Of a DNA stretch of 64,000 nucleotides, positions 10,760 through 22,390 are shown one piece after another. Source of the stretch: Gracilariopsis chorda (Eukaryota > Rhodophyta > Florideophyceae > Gracilariales > Gracilariaceae); contig NBIV01000041.1 of NCBI GenBank assembly GCA_003194525.1, positions 310,001 to 374,000 on the forward strand, read 5' to 3'. A program made the translations under genes and the position numbers. The notes under the pieces are model-generated. The model did no database searches. It was not told where the DNA came from and was given only the letters and a program-made list of their open reading frames with translations. Position 1 is the first letter of the stretch; the number at the start of each line of letters is the position of its first letter.

Positions 10760-11400
10760 GCATGTCGCACCGGGTAGTATTTTAGTGCTGACCAGGTACG
10801 ACAAAGTCTCGTCATTGCTGAAATCAGAAGATAAGTGTGGTGCAATACCCCAAGATGGGACAGACACACGAGGGTGCTCGACGTCCTCCTCAGCAGGGTA
10901 GCGCAGCGACAGAACCACCTGTGGTGAGTACACGGAGCCGGGTGTAAGACCGGGACTCACCGTCACGACTGGCGTACAGGTGTAGAGACAAAGACAGACC
11001 ACGGAGTGGGAAAGCGGAAAATGCAGCGACACACGAGTGATGGGCGACGCGCAAGAGCGGCACGGTGTCCACACGAGTGGGGCGGTGGCGAAAACAGCAA
11101 CGGTAATCACCGGTAGTTGCTAGTGAGGCAACACCTGTATATGGGGCAAAGAATAACAATCGCTGTAAAAGCGTGCACAAAAACAAACACAATGGTGGTA
11201 AGAATGTGCTGAGCTCCACGAGGTAGGTAACTAGGCCTTCATAGGATGGCGTCTCTCCAGACGGAGGTGGACACTCACCAGGGAACCTGAGTTAGAGCCA
11301 GACACTCGCTTGTTGCGTTTACTTTGACCTGGGCAGCCGGAGCTCACACACATAAGTAGTGGTGGTCCGCGCCCTGACAGTACAGTAGTAATTAACTAAT
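10760..11400 (-). repeat. Diverged repeat, copy 2 (inverted)
   Basis: Read on the minus strand it contains GTCTGGCTCTAACTC, GTACGCCAGTCGTGACGG, GTCTTACACCCGG and GGGTATTGCACCACAC, collinear with the forward copy at 9500-10180. Identity by eye is moderate with many gaps, so the pair is old. The roughly 0.6 kb between the copies shows no gene. Confidence 0.4.
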
Positions 11401-12653
11401 AATAACTAATAATGTCCCTACGGGGGTGCAAAACACTACACACGTGTGGCACAAGCCAGCGATGCTGTGCACTACACTTGTCAACCAAATTGGGGCCCTT
11501 CCAACGGAAACAGATTACCGGTGTGACACTCATACTTCACGGCAAAGTGGTGAGCATCGCCAGAGCGGGATATGAGCGCACGAAGTGCTGATACCGCTAG
11601 GAGCGTTGCACTTCAATAAGATCGGTTGAGGGGGGTCGCAAGGTTGAGACATTGCCATTTTTCAGCCTTAAAAGGTTGATCTCCACATCTTGTCAGCCCC
11701 ACGGCAGACTTTTATGTGCAATAGGTTAGAGCAAGTCTACTAGTTCTCTATGTTATAGACACTTGTTTTGACAATAACATTCAATTTAGCATCCCAAAAA
11801 ATGTGCAAGTCTAATAGTCGAGTTCGATATTCTTGACTATGATTAAGAGCCATTTGCAATACAAGAAAAGCTAGCGGGGGGGTCAGAACTCAACCAAGCG
11901 CTCTTTATGAGGTAAAAAGAATCACATCCAACATATTCAAACGAAGCCGTTGAAACGCCTTACCTCTGCTCAATTGCTCTCGCCACTGAATTTACAAGAT
12001 TTTAAGTTGTGAACAGATAGAGGTTGTAGCAGAAAATGTTTTTCGTTGGCGCGAAGATTTGTTTCCCGCTCATTTTACCCACCAGAAATCTGTTTGATAT
12101 AGAACCAGTGCTCTGATAGGTGAATGAAGTCCTCAAAACCCATTAAAATTTCAAATCACGGTGTCTACTTTCATTTCTATATTTTCCTCGTACTAAAATG
12201 AAAAAAGAAATCACAAGGCGGATATGGCAACGAGAAATGGCAATAGGAACGCTGGTAGGGATGCCAAAATCGCCTAGGGCGCGATATTTTAAGATTTTTT
12301 GGGGATATAGCTCTCTGCTAGACTTGCTCTTAGATGTGAACGTTGCGGTAGAGTTGCGCGCTGCGATTCTATTCCGGTAATTGTGCAGAAAATTAGAGCA
12401 ATAGGAATACCTAATTAACATTGAGCACTTGGCCAGAGATTTTTTATTAGAGAGGCGAATAGGGTCATCGGGTAGAGATGCTCTAAGAGAGCATCTCTGG
12501 CCATACAACTGAAAATGATCTCGTTTGACGTCACCCTCCTCCTCCCTCGATGCCGCTAGACCCTTACCTGTCGTAAAGCATATCTAAAGAGGTGAAGCGT
12601 AAGTTCAGGGCATCAGACAGACCTGTTTTGTATCATCGGAGCTGAAAAAGGGG
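11401..12653. other. Gene-free stretch upstream of phosphoglucomutase
   Basis: No coding signal. It holds a perfect 11-bp hairpin, AGAGATGCTCT / AGAGCATCTCT with a 3-nt loop (12474-12498). Around it is an outer inverted pair, TGGCCAGAGAT (about 12430) and ATCTCTGGCCA (about 12491). The last 100 bp or so must include the promoter and 5' leader of the next gene, but no clear TATA element was seen. Confidence 0.45.
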
Positions 12654-14546
12654 TTGGAACAACTTGTACAGATGTCTAAACAAGCGTTCCTTTCACCCAT
12701 TTCATTGCCGAGAGTGCGCACAACACAGGTCAGAAATTGTGTTCAAAGCGCTTCTCAACGAACGGGCACATGGCGCGTCGCAGAAGGAAGCCGTTACTGG
12801 CGAATGAGCCAGACCCCCCAATCCCATGACAACCAAAGTTCTGCTCTAGCGACAGACATCCCTGTATTAGTCTACAAGACGGAACCGATTTCCGGGCAAA
12901 CAACAGGGACTAGTGGTATGCGAAAAAAGACCTCAGTTCTAGTGTCAAATCCCTCATTTCTGCCAAACTGGGTACAATCTCTATTCGACGCTTTGGGAGG
13001 TCCTTCCGTGCTTTCCGGACGTACTCTTATCCTTGGTGGGGACGGTCGCTTTTACAATAAGACAGCTGCACAGACAATTTTACGAATGGCGGCTGCCAAT
13101 GGTTTTGCCCGCGTCATCGTCGGCAGAAATGCATTGCTCACTACGCCAGCTGTCTCCGCACTTATTCCTGCACGCGAAGCTCTCGGAGGTATAATCCTCA
13201 CCGCCAGCCACAATCCAGCTGGGCTGGATGGTGACTGGGGTATAAAATACAACACAGGTTCTGGTGCACCGGCGCTCCAGGCTTTGACGGACGCTATCTA
13301 TGAAAAGACCCAGAAAATCTTCGAGTATAAGCTTGCCGACTTCGGGGCCGACATTGACCTGTCCAGCGAAGGAATAACATCTTTTGCCGAGGGCAAATTC
13401 GTGGTTGAAGTAATCAATCCTGTAGACCATTACTTAACTATGCTGCGATCCATATTTGACTTCGACGCTCTAAGAGAACTCATGGCCCGACCAGATTTTT
13501 CAATGCTGTTTGACGCCATGCATGCGTCGACAGGAGAATATGCGCGAGTTATCTTTGGTATTGAACTTGGAGCGGGATTTCGTGCCGTTTTAAACGCCGA
13601 CCCAAAGGAAGATTTTGGAGGAGGGCATCCAGACCCTAATCTCACATACGCAGCCGATCTCGTCGATGCCTTGGACCCGACAAAGAACGCAGACGCTCCA
13701 CAATTCGGCGCGGCTTCAGATGGTGATGGGGATCGCAATATGATCCTTGGAAGAGGTGTGTTTGTCAGTCCCGCGGATTCCGTCGCAATCATTGCTGATT
13801 ACGCTTCAAAGGCCATACCGTACTTCGGCAAGAAAGGTCTCAAGGGTGTCGCTCGCTCCATGCCAACAGCTTCCGCGCTTGATAGAGTTGCTGAGGAGAA
13901 AGGAGTGCCTTTGTTCTACACCCCGACTGGATGGAAATACTTTACAAATCTGATGGATGCCGGGAAGATAAACATTTGCGGAGAAGAGTCATTTGGTACT
14001 AGTTCTGACCACATACGGGAAAAAGATGGTGTTTGGGCCGTGCTTGCATGGTTGAGCATTCTCGCGTTTGAGAACCGTGACAAGGAAGTTGGCCAATTCG
14101 TCACAGTCCAAGAAATCCTCCTTGCACACTGGCGTAAGTACGGACGCACCTTCAACTTGCGGTATGATTACGAGGCCGTAGATGCTGCGGATGCAGAACT
14201 TCTCATGCTTAACTTGAAAGGAATGGCAGCCGGAATAGTCCCGTATGCTGAAGAAATACGAAGGGTTCTGGAATTTGAATACAAAGATCCAGTCGATGGA
14301 TCGGTTGCATCGAACCAAGGTATCATTGTACAGACGAGAACAGGTGGCCGTGTTGTATTCAGATTAAGTGGCACCGGTTCAGAGGGCGCCACACTTCGCA
14401 TCTACTTTGAGTTGTACGAGGCTCCATCGGCTGACATGCCAAACAAAGATCTTAACGTAGTTATGAAAGATCTTGTTTCGCTGGCTCTTGATTTAGCAAG
14501 GGTTGAAGAATTCATTGATCGTAAAGCTCCCACAGTGATTACTTAA
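12654..14546 (+). CDS. pgm: Phosphoglucomutase
   Basis: Interconverts glucose 1-phosphate and glucose 6-phosphate, feeding starch and UDP-glucose synthesis. The 630-aa single-exon protein has all four landmarks of the eukaryotic PGM1-type enzyme. These are the phosphoserine loop ILTASHNPAG (Ser185), the Mg-binding loop SDGDGDRN (Asp356, 358, 360), the sugar-binding loop GEESFGTSSDHIREKDG (about 443-459) and the C-terminal phosphate-binding RLSGTGSEGATLR. The enzyme body begins near residue 70 (YKTEPISGQTTGTSGMRKK), so there is an N-terminal extension of about 65 residues, rich in Ser/Arg/Gln. That extension suits an organelle presequence, although floridean starch is made in the cytosol, so a plastid location is not certain. 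ATG codons occur at residues 1, 7 and 51; the first is used here. The gene lies tail to tail with the next one, 139 bp apart. Confidence 0.95.
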   Translation: MEQLVQMSKQAFLSPISLPRVRTTQVRNCVQSASQRTGTWRVAEGSRYWRMSQTPQSHDNQSSALATDIPVLVYKTEPISGQTTGTSGMRKKTSVLVSNPSFLPNWVQSLFDALGGPSVLSGRTLILGGDGRFYNKTAAQTILRMAAANGFARVIVGRNALLTTPAVSALIPAREALGGIILTASHNPAGLDGDWGIKYNTGSGAPALQALTDAIYEKTQKIFEYKLADFGADIDLSSEGITSFAEGKFVVEVINPVDHYLTMLRSIFDFDALRELMARPDFSMLFDAMHASTGEYARVIFGIELGAGFRAVLNADPKEDFGGGHPDPNLTYAADLVDALDPTKNADAPQFGAASDGDGDRNMILGRGVFVSPADSVAIIADYASKAIPYFGKKGLKGVARSMPTASALDRVAEEKGVPLFYTPTGWKYFTNLMDAGKINICGEESFGTSSDHIREKDGVWAVLAWLSILAFENRDKEVGQFVTVQEILLAHWRKYGRTFNLRYDYEAVDAADAELLMLNLKGMAAGIVPYAEEIRRVLEFEYKDPVDGSVASNQGIIVQTRTGGRVVFRLSGTGSEGATLRIYFELYEAPSADMPNKDLNVVMKDLVSLALDLARVEEFIDRKAPTVIT

Positions 14547-14685
14547 GAGCAAACCGTGCCGATAAGCTATGGTTTAATTGCGACCAAGCAGCCAAGTTTT
14601 TATCCTCTTCTTTTCACAAGCTCGATCCATAGAACTTCGGGGATGATTTGTATTACCAGATCTTCAACACGTTGGAAATAAAGAG

Positions 14686-15942
14686 TCACGACCCGGCTTT
14701 CATTTGCGGGAGTCGACTTTGGCTGGGATCTTTATGTCCATGGCTCGAGCCTTTGCGTGAAGGTTTGATGTTTAGGAGCATGAATAATGCAGCAAGACCG
14801 ACTGTGAGAACGGCGGCAATGGCCAAGAGGGATAAGCCGTTGGGTATTCTCGAAAAAATATATGTCGTGATAGCAGACGAGAGAAAGAAAACTGCGACAA
14901 GGGAGTAGAACGGTATCAACGAAGGTGTTTCTCCGGCTGGAAAACAACTGTCGTGCTGTGGTCCAAGGGTTGTAGGATCACGCTTAAATTCAGCCAATCG
15001 CGTATCTTTTTCGTACCATCGCTTCAACAGCCAAGCCTCGAGTTCAGCCTTACCTTCTGGGATTTCGCTCATAGGATAGAAGTGTTGGTGTGTGTGTATT
15101 ATGGTCGAATCGCTTCCTGCCAATGTACTTTTCATAGAGGGAAGGTTTCCTTCAAACATGAAGGTGGCGTCCAAAATGCCATCAAATTCATCTCGCAAGT
15201 TGGACATGATGGATACAAAAGCTTTGAATCGTGGAAAGAGAACGTTTTCTGGTGCTTTCAATCCGCAGGACTCTGCGTACTCTTGAGAATGCAAAAGCTT
15301 TTCAGGTGTGAGGCGAGTTCCTTCGGGGTAAAGAACGAACCATAACGGTGAAACAGTCTTTGAGTAACCCCTCAACGATTTGAGGGAGCGAATGAAGAGA
15401 TCGCGGTCGTTGGCCCATGAACGAGTTATGAATAGAAACTCTGCATTTTGCAGGATATGCCCGAAAATCGGAACCTTCGCCAGTGAAGCTTTGACTACAG
15501 ATTTAGCATTCCCTGGGTAAGGGTACCGGAAATGCGAGACGAAAGCGAGACCAAGTAACCAGTCAACGTCCGAATGATGGTTAACTACGGCTAAGTAGCT
15601 TCCTTTTGGGGAAATGGCATGCCCGTATGAACGAAATGTAATTGAAGACCACTTCTCTAGCAGGAAAGGAGCCACAAGGAAAAAAGCATGAGTGAAATGC
15701 AGACAAATCCGCCTGTGCCGAGTTAGAGAGAACGGACGAACTAGAAGAAAGCTGAGAGCCTCACAGACGCAAGCCACAGAGGCAGCACCCAGGACGCTGA
15801 CAAAAATGAAGACCGTGGATAGAACTGATCTAAAGACCCTTAGCTTCATGGCGAACTGAAGCCAGGAAGAAGACCCGTAAGAAAGACGTGGTGGGATGCG
15901 AAACGGAGCGCTTGGCAGTTGTGGAACGAACGTCAATTGCAT
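14686..15942 (-). CDS. 1-acyl-glycerol-3-phosphate acyltransferase-like (LPLAT, membrane)
   Basis: A 418-aa member of the PlsC/LPLAT superfamily, closest in layout to eukaryotic ER LPAAT (AGPAT3/4/5, plant LPAT2-5, LCLAT). It has NHHSDVDWLLG (NHX4D, residues 121-127) and LYPEGTRLTPE (EGTR, 207-210). A downstream region of about 75 residues resembles the acyltransferase C-terminal domain. Hydrophobic segments lie at about 36-64, 80-95 and twice between 345 and 395, so it is an integral membrane enzyme, probably of the ER. It would transfer an acyl group to lysophosphatidate or another lysophospholipid. An alternative start at Met32 (MKLRVFRS) directly precedes the first membrane segment and may be the true one. 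The exact acyl acceptor cannot be read from sequence. Confidence 0.85.
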   Translation of the reverse strand: MQLTFVPQLPSAPFRIPPRLSYGSSSWLQFAMKLRVFRSVLSTVFIFVSVLGAASVACVCEALSFLLVRPFSLTRHRRICLHFTHAFFLVAPFLLEKWSSITFRSYGHAISPKGSYLAVVNHHSDVDWLLGLAFVSHFRYPYPGNAKSVVKASLAKVPIFGHILQNAEFLFITRSWANDRDLFIRSLKSLRGYSKTVSPLWFVLYPEGTRLTPEKLLHSQEYAESCGLKAPENVLFPRFKAFVSIMSNLRDEFDGILDATFMFEGNLPSMKSTLAGSDSTIIHTHQHFYPMSEIPEGKAELEAWLLKRWYEKDTRLAEFKRDPTTLGPQHDSCFPAGETPSLIPFYSLVAVFFLSSAITTYIFSRIPNGLSLLAIAAVLTVGLAALFMLLNIKPSRKGSSHGHKDPSQSRLPQMKAGS

Positions 15943-16540
15943 TTGTTAGGAATAAGAAGGGAACGCGACGACACGTGACATTAGCGATAATCCCTGTTAC
16001 AATGCTAAGTCATAACATTTCGCTACTTTCGCACATGGCAACCAATGAACGCGCGTAGTCTTATCTGGTGCTATCTCATTGGTTAGGCAGATGGCGAAGT
16101 GACAAGCTAGGTGTTGAATATTGGACTGCGTACCCCAGTTTCAGTGAAAGTTGATGGCTGCGGGGGCTTGGTCCTGTCGATCATTCCTTGGACGAGCACG
16201 TGCTTAGTAGAGACAAGACTGAGCGCAACTCCAAAACCCAGCTATTTCTCCTCAAAAGCCAATTCAGGAGAGACGGATTGGGCTCCCCTGAATTCTACTC
16301 GTACCAATAATATCCTTGTGGTACGATCAAGCATTTTGTCTTACGAGGGAGGTCTACCAGTGGAAAGGTACAAAGCAAAAGTCGGGAGAAACCGACGCAG
16401 CGCTAAGAAACCTTTACTGGGCTCACATTACTTGTCTACGCCCCGACTACAGATCCGGGAGTCTTGATTCCTCTGCTCAGGTTCAAGTACTTCGTAGCCT
16501 TTTGGTACCAAGGGTATTTACCTCCGTGTAATCTTACCTC
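15943..16540. other. Intergenic, element insertion side
   Basis: About 600 bp between the acyltransferase start and the Mutator-like element. Short open frames exist (16111-16531) but none has a recognisable domain, and they overlap one another. The acyltransferase promoter must lie at the left end. Confidence 0.45.
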
Positions 16541-16550
16541 GTAAATGATA
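16541..16550 (+). repeat. Target-site duplication, left copy
   Basis: The 10 bases GTAAATGATA lie directly outside the left terminal inverted repeat and are repeated exactly outside the right one. A 9-11 bp duplication is typical of Mutator-like elements. Confidence 0.93.
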
Positions 16551-16894
16551 GGCCAGGGGATAATCTACACAGCGTAGCCGGCGTAAAAAATTGATTGAAA
16601 AGGAACAGCTCAGCACGAGCTCTCCAAAAAACTGACCCAGCTCAATGACCGGCATATGCACATTCTGCTGCGGCCAATCACAGCCCTCTATTGTCCCAGT
16701 AGACCAATAAAACAAAAATGAGCAACTCAAACCAGCAACAACGTACCCCTAAGCGCCAAGTGTTCATCCGTCTTTGATCCCTAATCGCGCACCTGAAGAC
16801 ACATTCGCACACCATCTCTCCCGCCGTCGATGCCAGATCTCTAGCACCACAGTCACGCACTACTCCCACTCCCACCTCCTTCATCCTATCCAGA
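16551..16894 (+). repeat. Left terminal inverted repeat of the MULE (344 bp)
   Basis: Begins GGCCAGGGGATAATC and pairs without gaps with 22391-22734. By eye I count three mismatches. The inner half contains CT-rich sequence that probably carries the element promoter. Confidence 0.93.
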
Positions 16895-16990
16895 TCTCAT
16901 TTCTATCCATTACTAGCGTCTCCGAGTACGCTGTACTCATACTCTGATTACTATAGCTTCACTTCTTTTTTATGTCTCGCCTCAAAAGCC

Positions 16991-19900
16991 ATGGGAGACC
17001 TCAGTGCGCATGTTGGTAAGTACACACTAGACACACTCCTAAGAAACACGTCTCGTTCTAACAAAATATTTGCTCCAATTTTGCTTTCGATACAGCCTCC
17101 AATTTGAAGTTCGGAACGCAGCTTGATATATTAATGACAAACGATATCGATAAACGGGTAAGCAAGATCTGTAGATCTTTTTATCTAAATGTAGAGAGAA
17201 ACACGGGACTGCGAATCACAACTTCCATACCTCGGTTTAAGTTGATTCATGATCATGTTTACTCTATCGTAGATGCAGAGCAGAAAGAATTACACCCTGT
17301 TTCCCTCGTTCACAGCTCAAAAATGCGATCTTATCTTTGCAGTGACCTCATCACAAGCGCGATTATGGACATGAAACCGAAGCCTGGTGTATGTTTCTGT
17401 CCGTGCGATACAGGTGTTGCGCTGTCTGGCTTCTCGAAGCGGCAAAAGAAGTTATCTAACGAGGAAGAAGAAGCATTTTTGTCCATGATGAAGAAGTCGT
17501 TTTCAGTTAACGTATCAGGGCACTCTGGTGAGATTCACACGGTTATCGTTCCCTTGAACCTGCGCAATGAACATTGGGGTATACTACTAGGAACGCGATA
17601 TATGGATGTTGATGGAAACAAGGTAGAGAAGCCCACGGTCTACTTTGGGGATAGTCTACGTTTCAAGTGTCCACCGCCGGTCTTGAAGCTTTTTAAGAAA
17701 GCATATGACTACAGCATTCTTCATGGAAACAGTAAGGCTATCGTTTCACGGAAAAATGTAGTCTTGGACGTCAAGAATTACTACCGCCAAGCGGACAGTT
17801 ACAGCTGTGGATGCTACGTAATCTCATTCTTTACTGAGTTTGCGTCTGATCGAGGATGCGCTCCGGACAAAACCTATGCACAGGGGTACAGTTCTGAGCT
17901 CTCCGAGCGATATCGTTGGATGTCGATAAGGAGCCGGTTGGTACAAACTTTGATGGCAGGTCAGTACTTTGCCACTGAAAAAGTGACGGAAACAATGGTC
18001 AGCGAGTACCGAATTAAACACCGAGAGCACATGTTTGAGGCTAGGGATCGAGGTTTGTCGCGAATAAAAAACATTCAGAGTCAGACAAGCCAGCGAGGCC
18101 AAACCATAAGTCCAGGGTCCGAGGCGGTGTATAAAGACGCCACTGTCCGAGAAGAGAAGGTGCAGGAGTCCAACAGTCCGAGAAAAACGAATGGGGGCAC
18201 TTGTGAGCGCATAGAAATGGTAGAACAGAGGGACGATTCTACAGAATTGGGGACACTGGAATCTCTTGGAAGCGAGTGGGGCACTGGGAATGGTAAATTC
18301 GACAGCGACGAGGTTTACGCCGAGACATCTGACGATATATGTATAAAATTAAGAGAGGAGAAACGGCCGAGACTGGAAGCTCGTCTTGAGAAAATTGAGC
18401 TGCTGAATAGAGGTCTCTCCACGGTGTCTATGGACCGTGTACCTCGAAAGATACGTTTTGAAGATAGCTACAATGTAGCTTCTTCCGTTGTTCAAGACCT
18501 ACTTCTCACCGTTTTGAGTAGTTTGGATAACGGTTGTGTCCCGCAGCTACACCTGCCAAATGAAGTGGATCATGTGGACGACTTAGTAGGAATCCTAAAG
18601 TCACTGGCCACAAAGAATGGTTGGATGTATGGTGTCCACTACTTTCGAACAGTTTGCAGGAGAGTTAAGGGAAACGATAGGGCTGCTACAGGAAGGATGC
18701 GCTGTATGAATTCGAATTGTCCTTCGAACATCTCTTTCCACCTCATCAGACGTACAAAGAAGTGGGAGATATCTTATTGTCTGAATCACAACCATGACCC
18801 CCTATCGAGCATCAGAAAGAAGATTGACAAGCGAATTGAGATTATTAGGCGATCTCTTATCTCGCGCTATAGGACTTGGAGAAAGGATGGAGTACCTGGG
18901 ATGAATGAACTGCATTGGAAGATGTTGGAAAACAGTTTGCTGCCGAGGACAGGGTTTTTACCAGAAAGACCTTTTCGTTGGGATAATGGACGACTGGAAA
19001 GAGTGTCTTATGGAAAACCTCTTGAACCAGGTTCAAACAAACGTTTGACGTCTAAAATAGCAGTAAAGCCACTTTCTTCATCCCATGCCAACCGCTTTCA
19101 TCCGGACTCTGAGCAATGCACATCGCTCCAGAATACCAATACAGCCTCTGCGCATAGAAAGCTCGCGATTGGAGAAGGTGGAGAAGATGCTATCGGGCTC
19201 GGTGTAGGAGACGTGAGAGAGAATGATGACAATGCTCTCATTGTAGGAGACGTAGTGGAGCAGGGACATAATCGAGGCATTGTAGAGGACGTATCTGGCT
19301 CCAAAATTACCTCTGCTGTTTTGACGAATGGGAAGGAGCCTTTCGAGATTGACAGAGGATCGCCTGCAGACGACAGACCTGGGGTTTTGGAGAAGCGTGA
19401 AGAACGATATCCAGAAACTTCACTTGAGAACTTTGAGTTGAGTGTAGCAATGGCCTCTGGAGTCTCTACCGATAAGGCTGTCATGGAGGAGGATGGGTCG
19501 CTTTCCACACGCAGTATTGAACTGGGTGAGGAACGAAGCTCTGAAGGCGGTGAAGATCCAATTGAGCTTATAGAACGCTTTCTGGACGACGATGAGGAGC
19601 TCCCTCTCGACTTATTTCACGTGCCTATAGTGGACTTGGAAGGCATTAGGAGGGCTACTGGCCAGATTGAGATTCTGGAAACTGATGGGGAGGATGGCAA
19701 ACAGGATGACGACAACAGTTCGACTGTTGAGTACTATCAGAACGAGGATATAGAAGAGTGCTTTAAGGCTGCTGTTCTCGCATTTCTTCAATCGCTTCCT
19801 TTGAATTCCCCTGGCCATGATGTTCTGAAGGAAGTTCAACATATTGCCGACTGTATGGGATTCTATATATTTGTGAGAACTTCTATCTATGTTGGTTTTA

Positions 19901-22278
19901 AGGAGAAGGAAAGGAAAAGTAACGGAGTAGCCGGAGATCAGCGAGTTCTACAAAAAAGCATTCTGAAGTGCCAGAAGTACAACGATAAGAAAGACCGTTG
20001 TTCGTTTTCGATGACGATCAAGACGGTTTCAGATAGTAATAATGGACGAAGCTACGTCGCTGACCTCACAGCGGCGAGGCATACACATCCGTCAACCCAA
20101 CACGGAGCTGTGAAGTATTTAGCTCCGAAAATGAGAGCTGAAGCAATTCACATGACAGGAAAGCTACACATGTCTTTCCAGGACACCATTCGGTACCTCG
20201 AAGACAAGTACAAGAAGCCGATCAATCCTATATCTGCACGAAAGCAACTAGGATATGCGGGCTCAGTGAGTAACCCGAAAGACTTGGAGTGCATGCGGTT
20301 GAGCGAGATTCTTATTGAGCTCAATAGAGAGGATCCAAGAAACAAATTCTTCTTTAAGTGTGACTCCGCTGGACGAATGAAGCTGGCTTGCTGGTCATTG
20401 AAAGAGTGGTTGGAGGACTACGAAAATTTTGGGATAGTACCTGGTGTATCCGTTGATTGCAAAGCCATAGCAAATCGATATGGGTATCCACTCTTCACTG
20501 TGAATGGAAGAGCAAACGATGGGTTCACCTTAACTTTCTTTATGGGTTTCATTTCAGGAGAAACGACGGCTGACTTCACTGAGGTGCTGTCCTGCTTTAG
20601 GTCGATCATTCCAATGTCACCGGCAATGATAACAATGGACCAAAGCATTCCATGCATCAACGCTGTGGAGCAAGTGTTTGATAGGTCATTCGTGTCTTTA
20701 GATGAATGGCATCTTAACCAGAACCAAATGCGCAACGTGACATCATGGTGCGCCCATATAAAACGCCAGTCTTGGTGTGACGATATGTCGAGGGACTTGT
20801 TTGCTATGCGAAGATCACGAACGGTACAAAACTTTTTGAGACGCAGGGAGTCTTTCCAAAGAAAGTACTTTGAACATTTCGGGGAAAGACCTCCAGTTTG
20901 GTATCGATACCTTTACTTGAAGAAGCCGCACATGGTCGTGAGCTGCTTTGAAGACCTAGCCGTCCCTAAGAGGTACCTTTTCCAAGGTACTGGCTACACG
21001 GAGGCATCCAACTTTGGGTACAAGGCCTATATTCTGTCTAAGAAGGTTCCCTTCTCTCATATTCCCTACGAAATTCGTCGACAAACATTGAAAAGAAACG
21101 ACAAGCGACAGGAAGCACGCACAAAGTCAGTATCTTCTTTGAGCAGTAGATATCGATCTCTACGAGATTGCCAGCTACCGTTACCTGACGCAGTTCTGAA
21201 CTCCCTTCTACTAGAGTACACGACGTACTCTCTCACGAAGTTCAAAGAGCTGAGCATCGAAAGCGCAAAACACTTTGCGGTTATCTCAACATCTGTGATC
21301 GAGTACGACACCGCGACCTGTTCCGGACTGGTTTTAGAACACGGGAGCTCAATTGGTCCAGTAGCGCGATTTGAACTGCAGCAGCGAAGACCTCCGACCT
21401 CTTCATCCACGATTTTGCAGCCACAGTCTACACCAGTTGTCGTCTTGTTCGCAACTACGGTTACTCCAACTGATAATGGCCCAGAGAGCAATCTTCTCGC
21501 ATCATGCAGCTGTCGCATGTCCCTAACAATGGGGTTTCCGTGTAGACACATTGTGAGATGTGCATATGTATACCCAGAAGAACTTCTCAGACTACCAGAT
21601 CTAAGTCACGTTTTGGACGACTGCATCCCCATTCACCAACTTTTTGATCCATACTGGAAAGCATCTGATCGCGGAATTTCTGTTCAACATACAAGCGAAG
21701 CACGAAAGCAGGCAGGAGTGTATAAAGAAGAAGAGTTAGAAAAGCTGCTGCGCACATCCGCTACAAAAGAGACGGATATTGATTTCGATGACATAGTGTG
21801 CAAAAAAGAAGACGCGGAGGTGCAGAACTACGTGACGAGAGCAGCTGGAATCGCCCTATTTGATCAATGCCACAAACTTGCATCAAGCATGACTATGAAT
21901 GCGGTGGAGCGCGTCCACCAAATCTTGGAAAAAGTCCGTGACGTGTTATCTCAAGGATCGGTGCCACCACTTTCTTTAGTCTCAGACTTAGAGAGCCTTC
22001 CTGGTTTGCAAAGAAACCTCGTTGTGACTTCGGCTTCTGGAAATAAGGAACACACAGCGATCAAACCACCAAATAAAGGATATGTTAGAATGAAACGCAG
22101 AATCAAAGGATACACGGAGAGATTCAACTCGAAGAAAAAACGTACATCTTCTTCATCTTGGGAGCTACGAGACGTATGTCAGGAATCATCGCAACGGCAA
22201 TCGAGTCTCTCTTCTTCTGATATAGACAGAGCACAGCGGAAGGCTCTGAGCATAGTTGAAAGCATTTCAAGAGGTTAG
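16991..22278 (+). CDS. Ulp1 protease-MULE transposase fusion protein
   Basis: Likely join of 16991-17015 and 17096-22278 (an 80-bp GTAAGT...ACAG intron), giving about 1735 aa beginning MGDLSAHVASNLKFG. Without splicing the first ATG is 17134. Domains in order follow. A C48/Ulp1 peptidase has NEHWGILLG (His168), YFGDSL (Asp194) and YRQADSYSCGCY (Gln240, Cys246), so the full catalytic set is present. A first WRKY-GCM1/FAR1-like finger has Cys545, Cys550, His573 and His575. An acidic linker of about 370 residues follows, then a second finger with Cys967, Cys977, His1004 and His1006. The MULE DDE core has GVSVDCKAIANRYGYPLF (Asp1129), MITMDQSIPC (Asp1190), DEWHL and GYTEASNFG (Glu1311). A SWIM finger is CSC...PCRH (1479-1493), and the C-terminal tail is basic. 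It should bind the terminal repeats and catalyse cut-and-paste transposition. The protease substrate (SUMO, ubiquitin-like or self) is unknown. Confidence 0.9.
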
Positions 22279-22390
22279 GAGGTGTTAGTAGTTGAATCAA
22301 AGTAAATTCTTGTTTTAAGAGCCTCCAAGTAACGTACGAGAATGACATTGGACGAGTGAAGGCGCATGAAACGTGCAAGAAACGCGGGAA

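Noticed and set aside
17104-17133. TTG as start of the MULE gene
   Set aside because: Splicing from ATG 16991 or starting at ATG 17134 is more plausible in a eukaryote.
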